Assembly: GCA_963682055.1 (NCBI GenBank)
Contig: OY821742.1
Span: forward strand, 2,565,816 to 2,629,815
Origin: Primula veris
Lineage: Eukaryota; Streptophyta; Magnoliopsida; Ericales; Primulaceae
Reading direction: 5' to 3'
DNA length: 64,000 nt
Shown here: positions 31,999 to 45,262 of the stretch, piece after piece
Position numbering within the stretch: the first letter of the stretch is position 1
Layout: every line of letters begins with the position of its first letter
Notes under the pieces: model-generated
Told to the model about the DNA's origin: nothing
Database searches by the model: none
The model's input: the letters and a program-made list of their open reading frames with translations, nothing else
Translations under genes and position numbers: made by a program

Positions 31999-34900
31999 AT
32001 GGAGATAAATGGAGAAGAATACCATAAAATCCAAAAAAAAAAAAATATTTTGACAGATGATAATAATAATAATATAGAACAAATCAAAAGTGGTGATCAT
32101 GGTTTGGTTTGTTCAAATCTTTGGTTGGATCATGTTGGAGAAGTTTCTCTCACCCTTGATTCTAATGGGTTGTCTTGGAATTTGATTAAATCCACAATTA
32201 ATGTATTTTTTTTCTCTCTCTCTCTTTCTATATATATGTGTGTGTGTGTGTATAATTTGTATCTTCCATTTGCTTAATGATTTTGGTTAGGGGCATTGAG
32301 GGAACTAGGATTTGCTTGTTGGATGGATTAAAACTCATGTAACAGTTTTGTTTTTGGTTAGTATTATTATGGGGTTAAAATGCTGTAATTTGAAGATTTT
32401 AATATTAAAATGCTGTAATTTTTGGTTAATATTAAAACACTTATTTTTGAAGATTTTAATCATAAAGACGTTAGAAAAAGTTTACTTTTTCATCGATTCT
32501 GATCGGGGGTATGCAGCTCCCGACTGTTTCCACCTAATTAATTCCCGAGCATTGGGGGAACTAGGATTTACTTGTTGGATGGATTAAAACTGATGTAACA
32601 GTTTTGTTTTTGATTAGTATTATTATGGGGTTAAAATGCTGTAATTTGAAAATGCTGTAATTTTTGGTTAATATTAAAACACTTATTTTTGAAGATTTTA
32701 ATCATAAAGACATTAGAAAAAGTTTACTTTTTCATCGATTCTGATCGGGGGTATGCAGCTCCCGACTGTCTCCACCTAATTAATTCTCGGGCATTGGGGG
32801 AACTAGGATTTACTTGTTGGATGGGTTAAAACTCATGTATGAGTTTTTTTTGGTTGATATTACTATGGGGTTAATATGGTGTAATTGGAAGCTTTTACGA
32901 ATAAATGCGAAAAATAGGATTTTGTCAATTGGCTGCCTAGGGTCAGGGACGGAATCAGGAAATTTAAATGGTAGGGGCTGATATTCTATATGATTTTTTT
33001 CAATCGTACTCTATACGAGTTTTTTTTCCCAATAACATGGGAGGGGCAGAAACGCTAATTTTTGAAGATTTTAATCATGAATACATAGAAAAGGTTTACT
33101 TTTTCATCGATTATGATCAGGGTGATGCAGCTCGGGACGGTCTCCGCCTAGTTAATTTCTTGGTTAGGGGCAATGGGGGAACTATTATTTACTTGTTGGT
33201 TGGAATAAAATTCATGTAGGAGTTTTTTTTCTTGTTGTTGTTATGGGGTCAGAATGCTGTAATTGGAAACTTTTACAATATTTTTTTGGGAAAACTGGAT
33301 TTTGTCCATTGTTTGCCTAGGGGAGGGATATAAGCAGTTTGAAATGGCTGCATCAGCCTCATATTATGGGAATATCGATTTTTTCCATGTATTTTAGCAA
33401 AAAGATGACAGTTTTTTTTACTTTCAGCAGTCTGCGTAATAGGGGGGGACTATGAGTAGATTGGAAGGTCTTCATAATCCCTATATTAAGAGACTACCGA
33501 TTCTTGCCATGTATTTTAGCAAATATATTTCAGCTTTTTTGACTTTCAGCGGTCCGCGTAATAGGAGAGGGACTGTGAGTAGGGTGAAAGAGCTGCATCA
33601 GCCCTATATTAAAAGGACTACTGATTTTTACCATGTATTTGAGCAAAAAATTACATCTTTTTTTACGTTTAGCGGTCCGCGTAGAAGAGACAGACTTTTG
33701 AGTAGGTCGAAAGGGGTGCATCAACCTTATATTAAGGGAATTCAGCCTGTCCTGTACATGGACCTTAGTTCTGCCACTAGGCACTGGTAGGCCTTTTAGG
33801 GAGAGGCAAGGGCTAGTATGGCCCGAGCCAGGTCAATCTTGTGTCACGGATTTCGGTGTAAACGCCACTTTTTTGCTATGTAGAAGCATATCTGTGAAAT
33901 GTATCCGGTTGTAGAGCAAAAATAGCTTATAGCAAATGCGTGTTTCACAATTCAGACACCTCCTTCTGCTGTTTACAGTTTGTAGGTATTTTAAATTAGA
34001 CCACTGTTTCTGAGCCCAATAGGGAGACAGACGTCCCAGTATGGGATCACGGGACACAAGTCGGGTCAACCCAATATAAGACTTGAACGGTCCGAGCTGG
34101 CCTGACTTGGTTGACATCAGTGGTAGTTTTCGTGATTTGTAAAATATGAGCATAAGCTGTCTGTGATTATTCATTGAGCTCATGATTGTCAGTAATTTAA
34201 CAAAATTTCAGGAAATGTAAGGAAATTTCTTAGCAATGCTAATGATTCTCTTGCTAATTTGAGTAAATTTATATTCACTTTGTATGTTGAATTGTAATAG
34301 TATCTTTTTATCTTGCATTAACTTGGTCCTTCAGAAAAAATACGTCAGCCATTTAAAGTTTTACCCGAATGTATAGGAATACTTCTTTGGTAAATTGCTT
34401 ACTTGGTTCTTTGCAAGTTTCTCTGGTTGCCAGATAGTCTGCAAGACGATGATATATGCTGATTCTGTTACAGTTTCTCTTACGCAGTAAAAAGCCACAT
34501 TCATTATTGTCATATTTATGTGCTTTGACAAGCTATTGTAACCAATGTTCTAAAACGTAAAAGTTTAGTTAATGCCTTCTTGCAAGTGGTTTCACTAAAA
34601 AGTAAGTTTTTAAACTAGTGCAGAAAGCGCACCTTAAGGTGTAAAAACGTAAGCTTTTGAACGTGGCAGGGAAATGTTTCATTAAAAAAGTAAAGCGAGC
34701 TTTGATGCTCTTTAAAGAATCTTTTCGAAATAGAGATGAAAACTGATTGTTTCTCTTTTAGTTTCTTCTATCATAGTCTATTCAATTATGCTATATGTTA
34801 GTTTTCAACCTCGTGTGCTTTATTAAACCATACTATATGTTAGTTTTTAACGTGTAAACAAATTGTTAAGGCACTGAGGATGTTGGAAGTAATATTTGTT

Positions 34901-37900
34901 CTTTTGTTCTGAAGGAAGTATTGGGGAACCTTTAGAACATGAAAAATAAGTCCATTTTAGGATATTTACCGTGCTTACCCTGCTATTTCTAAGTTTCAAA
35001 CTTCCGTTACATTTAAGCGAAGCATCAAATTCGTCTTGCAGCCTTATGTTTGAATTGAAGAGATGATTGAGAAACAATTATGAATTTACTTTCTAAATAG
35101 CATTTTGTGGTTCATTCTCTCTTTTTTTTTTCTTTCGTTTGTAATATTAGATTTCTTTTTCCATGGGTGTTAGGAGCCAGATGGATCATTTTGTCTCGGC
35201 TTGAAATTGTCTCCCAAGAATAATAATGCCATCCAAATATCCGACGTGTATGCTGTTGAATTTGCAGATTGGGGTTCAATTCACGAATTTGCAAATACAA
35301 GAGTATGTCTTCTGGGTCATAATTCTGAGGTGGCGTCTGTTTTCTTTTGGCATCGACAAAGTTTTTTTTTTTTTTTTACCATAAACCAGCAATGCAATCT
35401 CATTTTGCTTCCCCATTTTATCAATTCTAATATTCGGGCAAGTTGCTACTGACTATTAATTGCATAATAAAAAAATTTAGCGACATGAGTACTTTTAAGG
35501 GCCCAAGTCAGGCAAAATATAACATTTCAGTTAACTTACCGTTATAATTCTCCCGATATTTTGGTATGTTTACCTCCCTATCTCCTTTAATTGGTAATGT
35601 TATGAACTTATATTTATGTGTGGATGGGTATGTATAGCTGCATATGTACCGGTTCTCGGTGCATACAGTCCAGAGATCCAAAAACCAATCTTCTCTATGG
35701 GTCACTTCCGTCTACACGTTTGGTCACAAAGATTCAAACATATGTCAAATGTGGGTCAGTCATATCACTGATTCTATAAATAGGCAAACTGAAAGGCCGA
35801 AAAATCTCCTGGTATGCTCCATAATTCTCAATTTGGATATTTTTATATAATTTTTTTTTTTACGTTGAATTAGCAATAAACTGTATCACATTTTCGCCAG
35901 ACTTCATTTTCTTTTGGTTAGGTTTTTGTTCACCCAAAGAGTGGGAAAGGAAATGGTTGTCGGACTTGGGAAGCCGTTGCTCCCATCTTTTCTCGTGCCA
36001 AAGTGAAAACAAAGGTAAACGATGTAAAATCATAAACACGTCTGAGATTGCAAGAATTGCATGTGAAAGAACAATTTTTTTTGTAATGATTTCCTTTTTA
36101 CAGTTTTAATGGATTTTTTTAGACCAGGTGACTTACCTGGTTGAAATTGCACTTATAGATTTCTAATTTGTTATATATTTTTTATTAGGTGATTGTGACT
36201 GAGAAGGCAGGACATGCATATAGTGCGATGTCGTCGATTACAAATGGGGAGCTAAATTCATATGACGGTGTTGTTGCAGTTGTAAGTCAAGACATTTCTC
36301 AGCCATCCTCTACAGCTTTGAAACTAGTGTTAGTAATATGATGTCTACTCAGGAATTAAATATTATTTACAAGATGCCCAAAAAGAAAAGACATGGTGTG
36401 TTCTATTCTAATTACTTTAAGGTACCTGTATCTGTTTGCTACATTACTGAACTTTCTCCGTTTCATTCATTTACTCATACTACAAACCAAACTTTTCCTG
36501 CATTGACGTTGTATGATCCTCCAAAATGTTGTCTAAAAGTTAAAACAACAAATGATTACTTGAGTTGAACTTTTTCCAGGAAGACAGGAACCTTAATATT
36601 GACTCACATGGTTGTATAATGCTGATTAACTTTCCAGTCTGATACCCTGATTCATATTTGACTTGTTTTCTTTGTATTACTGTAGGGGGGCGATGGTTTC
36701 TTCAACGAGATTCTTAATGGTCTTCTTTTACAAAGGCTCAAGGTTCCTTATCCACCGGCTCCTAAAGATTTCTTTCATTCGGATAATCAGAAATTTGATA
36801 GATCCAGTGATGAAAATGAAACTTTTAATAAGCATTCTGATTATAATGTTAGTAGTACGCCTCTTCTTCCTGTTTCAACCCTCTACGAATCAACGTCTAC
36901 AAATCTCGGTTTGTACAGTAATATCAGTCTCTCTGTAGCTCTATTAAAAAATTGTTTGATGATTAAGTAATAATTGCTTATCATGGTGAATTGTTTGGAA
37001 CAGGAACGGCAAATGGTGATTCATGTTCAGGTTCGTGAATGTAAAATACTTCATACAAAAATAGGTTTCAATTTCATTACAATTTTGCAGACTGTTGTGT
37101 CACCCTTAGTGTACCAGATACGAGAAACATATAGGTTGAGTTACTAATCCATTAAGAAACTCAAATATGTATGAACTTTCCTATCCTGCTTTTCCTATTT
37201 GGTCTCTCTTCAACCTTCGTTTTTTTCTACATACTGTGCAAAGGCGGAAAATAAATGTTAGCTTGGTGTACTAGTTGTAAACTGTATTAAGTTCGGGCAC
37301 AAAATCGAAAAAGCATGTTTAGTTGGTATACAAGACCGTAGTTAACCCTATTGTAAAATAGTTTGATGATGGGAAGTAAAACTTATTGGTATCTAATGTT
37401 TCATATTTTCTTCTTTGTTGCATGAATCAGACGCAGAATCCGACTTTTCTGTTCCAAACAAATGGTTCAGACTTGGACTTATTCCTGCAGGTTCAACAGA
37501 TGCCATTGTAATATGGTAACAAAAATTTCTATCAGCATTAGTAGTTTTAGTTTTTATCATTCATGGTTTATAGGGCATTTTATTTTTCAGTTTGTAGCTT
37601 ACTTCGAATCCTGTTCTTTCGGGTATCTGAAGTATAAAATTCAATGTTCTTTTACCTTTTGAAAAGGCGAGTTTCTCTGGTTTTGCTTTCACTTTGTAGT
37701 ACTACAGGAGCTCGGGATTCTATAACATCTGCATTGCATATTGTTCTTGGGAAAAGGGTGAGCCTAGATATTGCTCAAATCGTAAGATGGAAGACAAATT
37801 CTACATCCACATCAAAGGAAGAGCCTTGCGTACGCTATGCAGCTTCTTTTGCTGGGTATTTTCTCCTTTTTATTCATACTCTTAGCTATAAAATTGTTTC

Positions 37901-39658
37901 TTCTTTTTTATATCTACATTTATTTCTCATTTTATTATATATATTTTTTTCTAAACCGGTTGATTACTTGATTGATCTTTTATGAATGCATTTGACTCTA
38001 ATTAGAAAACCTTTTGAGTTTTTGGTACCAGAGACACAATGTTAGTTCTTTAATTCTTTCTAAGCACCCCACTTTTAGATACTTACCAAGAAAATATTAA
38101 TAGTTCAAGCAATGTTTAATATGAAACCATAGGGGAGGAAATAAAGCTTTCAAATTTTGATCTTTTCCAGTGCCTGAAAGCTGGAAAGAAGGGGATATAA
38201 AAAGATACTAAAGATTATGGCAACTGAAACAAACAAAACTTTAATACCATGTTTCCTCTTTTTCTTTGAATCTATCTTAAAATGATCGTTTGGAAAAGTT
38301 CCGCTTGGCTCATTTCCCATGTTTATGACTGATCAATCTTATTAGGTACGGATTTTATGGAGATGTTATTACGGAAAGCGAAAAATATCGCTGGATGGGC
38401 CCAAAACGATATGACTATGCAGGAACCATGGTCTTCCTAAAACACAAGTATGATTTTCCCTTTTTTATTACATTGTTCCTTTTTTGCCTTTGATTTTCTA
38501 GATCATGTTAGATCTTTATCAATTGTGTCCCTTCTTATTATAACTTAATTTTTCAGATCATATGAAGCTGAAATAGCTTATCTAGAAGAAAATTCGGTTG
38601 AAACTAGTTCTTCCGAAAAAGCTCCCCAAACAAACCGGAAACGAAATCCACGGGGAGTACCTAAAAAAACTGAAAAAATGGTTTGCCGTGCCAACTGTGA
38701 AGTTTGTAAAGCAAATGCAAATTGCAAGTCTGTACAGCAAATATTGACACAGTCACAGCAAGATTCAAAATGGTTGAGATCGAAAGGGCGTTATATTAGC
38801 ATTGGTTGTGCTATTATCTCAAATCGAAATGAAAGGGCACCTGATGGCTTGGTTGCTGATGCTCACCTCTCAGATGGTTTTCTGAATTTAATATTGATTA
38901 AAGAATGTCCACACGCGTTATATCTATGGTACTGCAGCCTCTCTGTGTGTGTGTGTGTGTTTTTCTATCTCTGTGTGTGTGTGTGCTTACGGAATGGTAA
39001 GCGTGTTAATTGTCTAAAGAACTTGTTTTTCGAATAGGCACCTTACACAACTGGCAAGGAAGGGTGGGACCCCACTAAATTTTGAGTTTGTGGAACACTA
39101 CAAGGTACTTTGCTTTATTCCCCTTCATTTTTAATATTGTCGCCGTTGTAGCCAAATACATAATATTTACGGCCTGCAGCCAAGTTCGACTATTTATATT
39201 GCTATTTTGTTGACACCCAAGCTAAAATCCTCAATTTTCCCCAAAAGTGACAGTTTTGACATGCTTTGTTACACATTTTGGATTTTTTATACTTCACAAA
39301 ATATTTGAGTGGTGGTCGGTTTTAGATTCCTTTGATGTTTCAATTGTTTCTATCTCTTTGGTATTGAATTAATCAATATCTATGTATTTTTGTGTATTAA
39401 TGTCGGAAGTATCTCACCACTAGGGTATGCCATCAATTTTGGCTCGTGTTCGATCCCGTTTCCTTTCTTTGCCATTTCCCCCCTTGTTTGTGATGTGTTT
39501 TCATGTCTTGTGTTGTACAGACTCGTACTTTCTCGTTCACTTCTTCTGGGAAAGAAAGTGTGTGGAATGTAGATGGTGAGGTTTTTCAAGCTCATCAACT
39601 CTCGGCACAAGTTTTTCGAGGCCTTGTTAGCTTATTTGCATCTGGCCCTGAAGTATAA
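31999..39658 (+). CDS. CERK: Ceramide kinase, 13 exons
   Basis: Exons: 31999-32202, 35174-35329, 35638-35811, 35922-36014, 36189-36281, 36686-36908, 37004-37030, 37431-37515, 37700-37855, 38346-38447, 38557-38928, 39038-39104, 39521-39658; all phases agree and give 629 residues. The order matches plant ceramide kinase (Arabidopsis ACD5). An N-terminal regulatory region (LDHVGEVSLTLDSNGLSW, MYRFSVHTVQ) is followed by the diacylglycerol-kinase-type catalytic domain with VFVHPKSGKGNG and GGDGFFNEILNG (GGDG at 241-244), GLIPAGSTDAIV, AASFAGYGFYGDV, a CRANCEVC cysteine cluster (481-488), SNRNERAPDGLV, AHLSDGFLNLILIK and a DGE loop. The enzyme phosphorylates ceramide with ATP; loss in Arabidopsis causes spontaneous cell death. 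Intron 1 is about 3 kb and repeat-filled; exon 7 is a 27-nt microexon. Confidence 0.95.
32280..33230 (+). repeat. Tandem repeat array 1 in ceramide kinase intron 1
   Basis: A unit of about 245-255 bp with the marker GGAACTAGGATTT(A/G)CTTG at 32301, 32557 and 32799, and a diverged unit at 33178. Each unit also carries TTTGAAGATTTTAATCAT and TCATCGATTCTGATC. Confidence 0.85.
33340..33790 (+). repeat. Tandem repeat array 2 in ceramide kinase intron 1 (about 123-bp unit)
   Basis: The marker CCATGTATTT recurs at 33385, 33507 and 33631, with a partial fourth unit. Because the unit is about 41 codons, a plus-strand frame (33452-33790) stays open and repeats LH(N/Q)PYIKR and FSGPR. It lies wholly inside the intron and has no splice link to the kinase, so I treat it as non-coding. 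Confidence 0.8.
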
Positions 39659-40551
39659 TATAACGACACGCGACTAAAAGTTGTATAGATCTGTACGGCT
39701 TTTATGATTAACAATGAGTGTATAAATCTGAAGTGATGATGTATTTTTGACACACCAATTATTGTTTTGATTAGATTCTACACCTCTGTGGAGTCGCCGA
39801 ATGGCTTCACTAGGGAAATTGTGGAATTTCTTTGGCGAAATCTCCGCAAGCTACGCAAATTAATAGAAAAACATAATTACATGTACCTCAGTTTTTGTCT
39901 AATTGTAGATTTTTGTATCATGTTGTATAGTACAAATGTATGAGGAATTCAAACATTTTCTTTGTAGTTTCCTGTATCTCAATAAGTCGTCAATATATTG
40001 TACAACTCCACTCTTTGATAGTCGTGTTTTTATGTTCTTTTTTATCTGGTATACGCTGCGGCATTGTTTTAATGAAGATTTTACTTTTTTCTACTTTTCT
40101 GTGCTAAAATGTTACGACGCATATCTTTTGAATTCTTAACCCTGGACACGCTTGGATCTTCTTAATCTATCAGCTGATGCCTTACAAAGTCGAATTGTAC
40201 GAGGCATTACACTGTAAACAGAAGTAAGATCTGTAACAGTGAAGATCAACTCAGTTGATTTTGATGGATTAAGTTTTTAAAATTCCATTTTATTGGATAG
40301 AGCAGTCAATTGAATAAACCAACTCTAAGCAATTTGAGGACACAGTCCAAAATTTCTTAATACTGAACTAGTCTGAAAACTCAAAGAAAGATGATATTGC
40401 TTCAATGGTCAAGTTTATCATATCGAATTTACTGTACTCTTACAATTTGTGTTAGGTCGAATCCATTGAATCTCTACTGCTAGAGGAACAAGTTATCCGT
40501 TTCATCTAATATTTATGAACAAATAATCACTTATATTCAATTTTATCCAAG
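39659..40551. other. Convergent intergenic region (ceramide kinase and acid phosphatase 3' ends)
   Basis: No gene recognised. It should hold both 3' UTRs; AT-rich, no assignable repeat. Confidence 0.6.
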
Positions 40552-42495
40552 TTATGGGATATAATACATAGGATTTGGGAGCTTGAACGAGCGGACCGAC
40601 ATTGAATAGCCTAATAAATCGCTCCATTGGTCGCCAGAGTTACCCAAAATCCGATATCCATCAATCACCATCTCATTTCTCTTCTCCGATTTGAACAATG
40701 TCGCTGATTTCCCATGGTCCTCCGAGGCTCTGCAATAAATGAAACGACACTTAGAATTTAGTATTTTGGTAAATCTCAATAGGGTTCTATAAATGTCAAA
40801 CTATTCATCTTGAAAAGAGAAATACATTCGAATAGAAAACAGTTTCCAGTTTTTCACTATCAAAATGCCAAGGCTATATTCCCGTTTATTATCATCCAAC
40901 TTTAAAGACAGGCAAGTAATGTTTGAAAAAGTCAAAAATTAACCATACGATTTGGTTTCGTCGAAAACAAAAAGGTTGTCCCGGTCTTTAAACCTTGCGT
41001 TAAATAAAAATAGGATAATTGGAGAACTAACCTCAATATGAGCTTGTCCCAGTCTTTAAACCCTGCGTTAATCAAGTTCTCAACTGTAATATCTTTATGA
41101 TCTTCACTACGCCCCGTTAGCAAGAAAACCTTGAAACCCAACTTCATAACCTCTTCGTAAAGCTTCAGACTGGGTATCAGTGGAGGTGCCATACCCTTCT
41201 CGACCCATTTAGCAAACTTATTTCGGTCGAAAATTTCTAATCTGCATTAAAAGATACGTATTAAATCATGTCAGAATCCGTAATGATGTGTTTCGTTGCA
41301 CTCTCAAACATTTTGTTTTGCAGTATTTCTGTTCAAGTTTATATGATAGCAAATAATGCAATTTAAGAAACCATGAGTTTTCAGTGTTTCGCAAACAGAC
41401 CTGGGATCAGTGCACTGCATACATTTTAGCCTAAGATTTTAACTCACTGTTTGTTGTTGTCTTGTTGATTCTCGAGCTAACAAATAATTTTCAGAATTTT
41501 CAGGACATCTTAATGATTATATTTCTACGAGTTTTAGTCCTAGGTTTTTGTCTCTATCTTCTACTGATTTGAGTTAAAAAATATTCCTTTTTGAGGAAAC
41601 GTCATTTTCATGTTCTATCAGAATGTTTTGGTAAGAAAACAGCTTATGTTGATATCTAAAAGAGAGCTGTAAGCTGAAAAGAGTTGTCCAAATGGAACCA
41701 TTATCAATTCCACAAATCATTTTATCATATATTTGGTGGTTATGATTCTATATACAAAATAAACACTTCTATACCAAAAACCACTGTTATAAAAAGCGCG
41801 CTTCATAATAAAAAATATCGATCTAAAGCTTGATTCAAAGCTTAAAAAGTTTGCTTTTCTGGTTTTTAGACCGCTAAAAGCTTACGTTTTTAACGCTATT
41901 AGCATAGCTTGTGCAAAAACGCTTGTACAAAAAACACTTTAGCTAAGATTTCGCCTTTTAAAACACTGTCAAAAACAAAATGTAGCAGAAAAATCAATCC
42001 AACCAAATTCAGATAAACTCACAAACCCTAAAAAAGTACTAATTAGACACATTCAATGTAATAAAAAAAAACTAGACTTTGAGAACAATACCCATAGCCG
42101 TGATCATTATAATACGGAAGATTCGAAAGCAGCGTCTCGTCCACATCAAAAACCCAAGCATTCTTTCCATCATCCTTCAACGGAACACTTTTCGCGAAAA
42201 CCACAGCCTCATCCGAAACCCTCTCAATGTCCATTCCATACCCTTTTCCCAACATATATTCCTTCACATAATCACCACATTCGCTCGGAATACTTTCCCA
42301 AGGCCCCATGTTGTTGCTTTCAACACCAAATCGCCAACTCGTACATTGTAACTTAATATCATCATCACTTTCCTTCGTCTCCAAGTTTTTAGGAAACTCG
42401 ACGATCAAGCTCGGAATTTCCTCCGAAAATGCGACAAAAAATAGGGAGAAAAACATGAAAATTGTCAATACCCTCCTCATATTCAAAGAACCCAA
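40552..42495 (-). CDS. HAD-family acid phosphatase (VSP / acid phosphatase 1-like), 3 exons
   Basis: Exons 42092-42495, 41032-41241 and 40552-40729 join in phase to 263 residues. An N-terminal hydrophobic segment (RRVLTIFMFFSLFFVAFS) is a likely secretory signal. HAD motifs are all present: FDVDETLLSN with the nucleophile Asp117 and DxDxT, then LLTGRSEDH (motif II), the Lys of KSEKRNEM (motif III) and LGNSGDQWSDLLG (motif IV). This is the plant subfamily IIIB that includes vegetative storage proteins and Arabidopsis/tomato acid phosphatase 1. Because Asp117 is kept, it should be catalytically competent, unlike storage proteins that lost it. The ATG at 42495 is the first in the frame; the one at 42480 (MRRVLT) is an alternative with an equally good signal peptide. 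A TATA box lies about 45 nt upstream. Confidence 0.92.
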
Positions 42496-42535
42496 TTAAA
42501 TAAATGGGGAGAATATGAGGAGAATAAATGGGTTT

Positions 42536-42546
42536 TTTATATAAGT
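42536..42546 (-). promoter_or_regulatory. Probable TATA box of the acid phosphatase gene
   Basis: The minus strand reads CTTATATAAAAAA. At only about 45 nt from the 42495 ATG it implies a very short leader, or use of the 42480 ATG. Confidence 0.5.
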
Positions 42547-43439
42547 ATCAAGCTTTTCACTTTTTCCCCCAAAAAAAAAACTTTTCACTTTTTTTAAAAA
42601 AATTCAACCTTTTTTTCTATAATTTGTTTATAAATTATAATCTATCTTTCTTTGTGGATGAATGCAGCTGAGAAATGGGGAGAAACAAATATTTTTTCCA
42701 CCTTTTGAAGATTAAAAAAAAAACTGATTTTTTTGTTTTGTTTTCCTTTCTAAAAAAGCAAATTGAAGGAATTTGCCTAAAGGGTATTAGTAAATTTCAA
42801 TTTTTGGAGATGACCCAATTGAGATTATAGGAGAATAAATGGAATAAACATAAAAAGATTGGTTTTTGAAGAATTTTGGAGGGTTTTTTTCTGGTGTAAG
42901 GATGAGAGAGAATGATGCTTTTCTTTGATCCGAATATTGGTTTTTATTTATTTATTCTAAGAATTTATATATAAAATTAGAAAAGAAAAAAAAAGGGATA
43001 ATAATATATATAAAAAAAGTAGTAATCTTTGGGATTAAGGAATAAAAGAAATTGAATGTAACGCGTTAATTATTGTAATGGATTTAAATGGATTAAATTT
43101 GTCAAATACTATAATTAATGCATTAGGATTTAACGAGTGCTTTTGGAACAGTTGTTAACCACGTTACATTATTAAAATGGATAGTTAGATAATATTTTTT
43201 AATAACTAATTTATTTTTTTTATTTTCATCAAATTAGAATTTGATAAATTAAAAACAAATTGTACAACACACTAAAAACTTAAATAAAAATATAAAACCC
43301 TATAGAGGCCTATCCTAAACTTAAATATTAATCAAAATTTAATTTTTTTTATATGCATTTGACATATTTTTATGCTAACGGATTGTAAACCGGTCCTATA
43401 GCCTGACTGTTTTTATTCTCCGACATATACAGTTACATG

Positions 43440-43565
43440 TATTGAAAATTATGATAAATAAAAAAAATTGCAATTATACGTCTTGAAAAAAAAAAAAAAA
43501 CAAGACATATATTTAGACGTGAAACCATGGAGATATATATTTAATTTGGAGAGGTTTTTATAAAA
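43440..43565. repeat. Degenerate copy of the fold-back MITE family
   Basis: It shares ATTATACGTCTTG, a long A run, CGTGAAACCATGGAGAT and TTGGAGAGGTTTTT with the better copies at 60897-61130 and 63474-63625; parts of both arms are lost. Confidence 0.5.
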
Positions 43566-43866
43566 CGACAAAAATGGATGTATCTTGAACCCATCCATAT
43601 ATAATACATGTATCTATAGTCACGTGGAAAGAGTGTGTTTTTAAGTCAATAATTAATATGTTTAGTTGTTTTTTTATTTTTTGTAATAAATTTATGAATT
43701 TTATGAATATGAAACTTGTTTCTAATGATTTTGACTTTTTGACTCATGCGCCGAACGCTACAAACAACAAAACCTACTTGTTTACCAAACATTTTTTTTA
43801 GAAGTCAATTTTATTACGTAATCCGTATGCGGTTCGGTTCGATTTTTGAGTAAAATACAAATCAAA

Positions 43867-44070
43867 CTAATCGAAAACAATCGGTTCGGTTTTGATCAAA
43901 AAATCCTTGAAACGGAACCAAATGAAACCAATCATAATTGGTTCGGTTCGGTTTGATTCGGTTTGAACTAATCGAAAACAATCGGTTCGGTTTTGATCCA
44001 AAAAATCCTTGAAACGGAACCAAATGAAACCAATCATAATTGGTTCGGTTCGGTTTGATTCGGTTTGAAC
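43867..44070. repeat. GGTTCGGTTCGG tandem repeat, two units of about 101 bp
   Basis: CTAATCGAAAACAATCGG recurs at 43867 and 43968; each unit carries CAATCATAATTGG and GGTTCGGTTCGG. The open minus-strand frame through it is a by-product of the repeat. Variants of GGTTCGG continue to about 44455. Confidence 0.8.
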
Positions 44071-45262
44071 TTTAACAAGTAAAAAATACAATATTCAAAA
44101 TTACACTAATTTCGTAAAGTTTTTGCTTATATTTTCATTTGCAGTTTTAAACCAAAAGTCGAATAACAAGTAAATGTACAAATAATTTAACAAAATATAT
44201 TATTAATAACTACAAATAGCAAGTAAAACACAATAATAACTCAACGTATTGATCTTATTGATGTATATATAAAAATATTTATATTATTTATATATGAATA
44301 AAAATAATCAGTTCGGTTCAGTTTAAAACCCACTGAAACCGTAAACCGAACTGAACCGATTAAATCGTTTTATCAAATTTCAAACCAAATCAAGGCAATT
44401 ACTAATCGATTTAATTCGGTCGATTTAATCGGTTTGGTTCGATTTACGTACACCCGTGTCCATAAGTACTTTTACAGAAATACTTTGTTCCCTAACGCCA
44501 CATTAGATTCTAGGAATGATGTCCTTTTTATTGAAGCTTAGAAAAATAAACTATCATACATTAACAAATTGCATGGGTAACTTGCAATTTTTAGCAATTT
44601 TTCATATCAAATAAGTGAATAACTAGAAACTAAACAATCGTCGACTTACGGGACAGCTCGATGGAGAATAACTATCAGTTACATTCGGAGGTGAAAATTG
44701 ATGCATTCACAGATCAAAGCTGAGTTCAGAAGTGATACGTTCGTGGTATGAGTATTGTTTAAATTGATGAAATTGTATTGATTGTTTAGTTACTCGTTTT
44801 TCGGTATGGAAATTGCTAAGTGTCGTAATTTGGTATGAGATTTGTTAACGGATGACAATTTAGTATAATAAACATAAATCAACCCTTAACAAACGTGTGA
44901 AATTAAATGTAAAAGTAAGATAAATAGAGAATTACAAGTCATTATGTTCATTCAGTATTGACTTACAGAAAAAGGTTTCATTTGATCTTTTTTTTATTGC
45001 TTTTGCCTTTCGGTGGTTACACTTTTTTCAATCAATCTTGAAATAGTTTACATGCTAAAGGAGATTAAACTTTAAAGAAGTCTTCAAATGGGACGAATTG
45101 TCAACTCACTACAAGTCGCAATGTCGTGCATGCACCGCGAAAAAGTTTCACACTTGCTTGGAAATTGTCGCAAAGCCGCACGATTATACAAAGCTGCGCC
45201 CAACGCCTAACCAGTGAAGTTATAACTAGCTAGAGACAGTCGTATCGTATGGTGCAACCCTT

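Larger units (their letters stand above)
42547..45262. other. Intergenic, repeat fragments
   Basis: No gene recognised. It includes a degenerate fold-back MITE (43440-43565), an inverted fragment of the 119-bp repeat near 43294-43345, and the GGTTCGG tandem repeat (43867-44070). Confidence 0.6.

Noticed and set aside
32943..33780. Possible second hAT element between CAGGGACGGAATCAGG and TAGTTCTGCCACTAG in ceramide kinase intron 1
   Set aside because: The ends are only loosely alike and the flanking 8 bases (CCTAGGGT and GCACTGGT) do not match.
33452..33790. Repeat-encoded 112-residue ORF as a gene
   Set aside because: Openness is explained by the 123-bp period; it sits within an intron and shows no start context or homology that I recognise.
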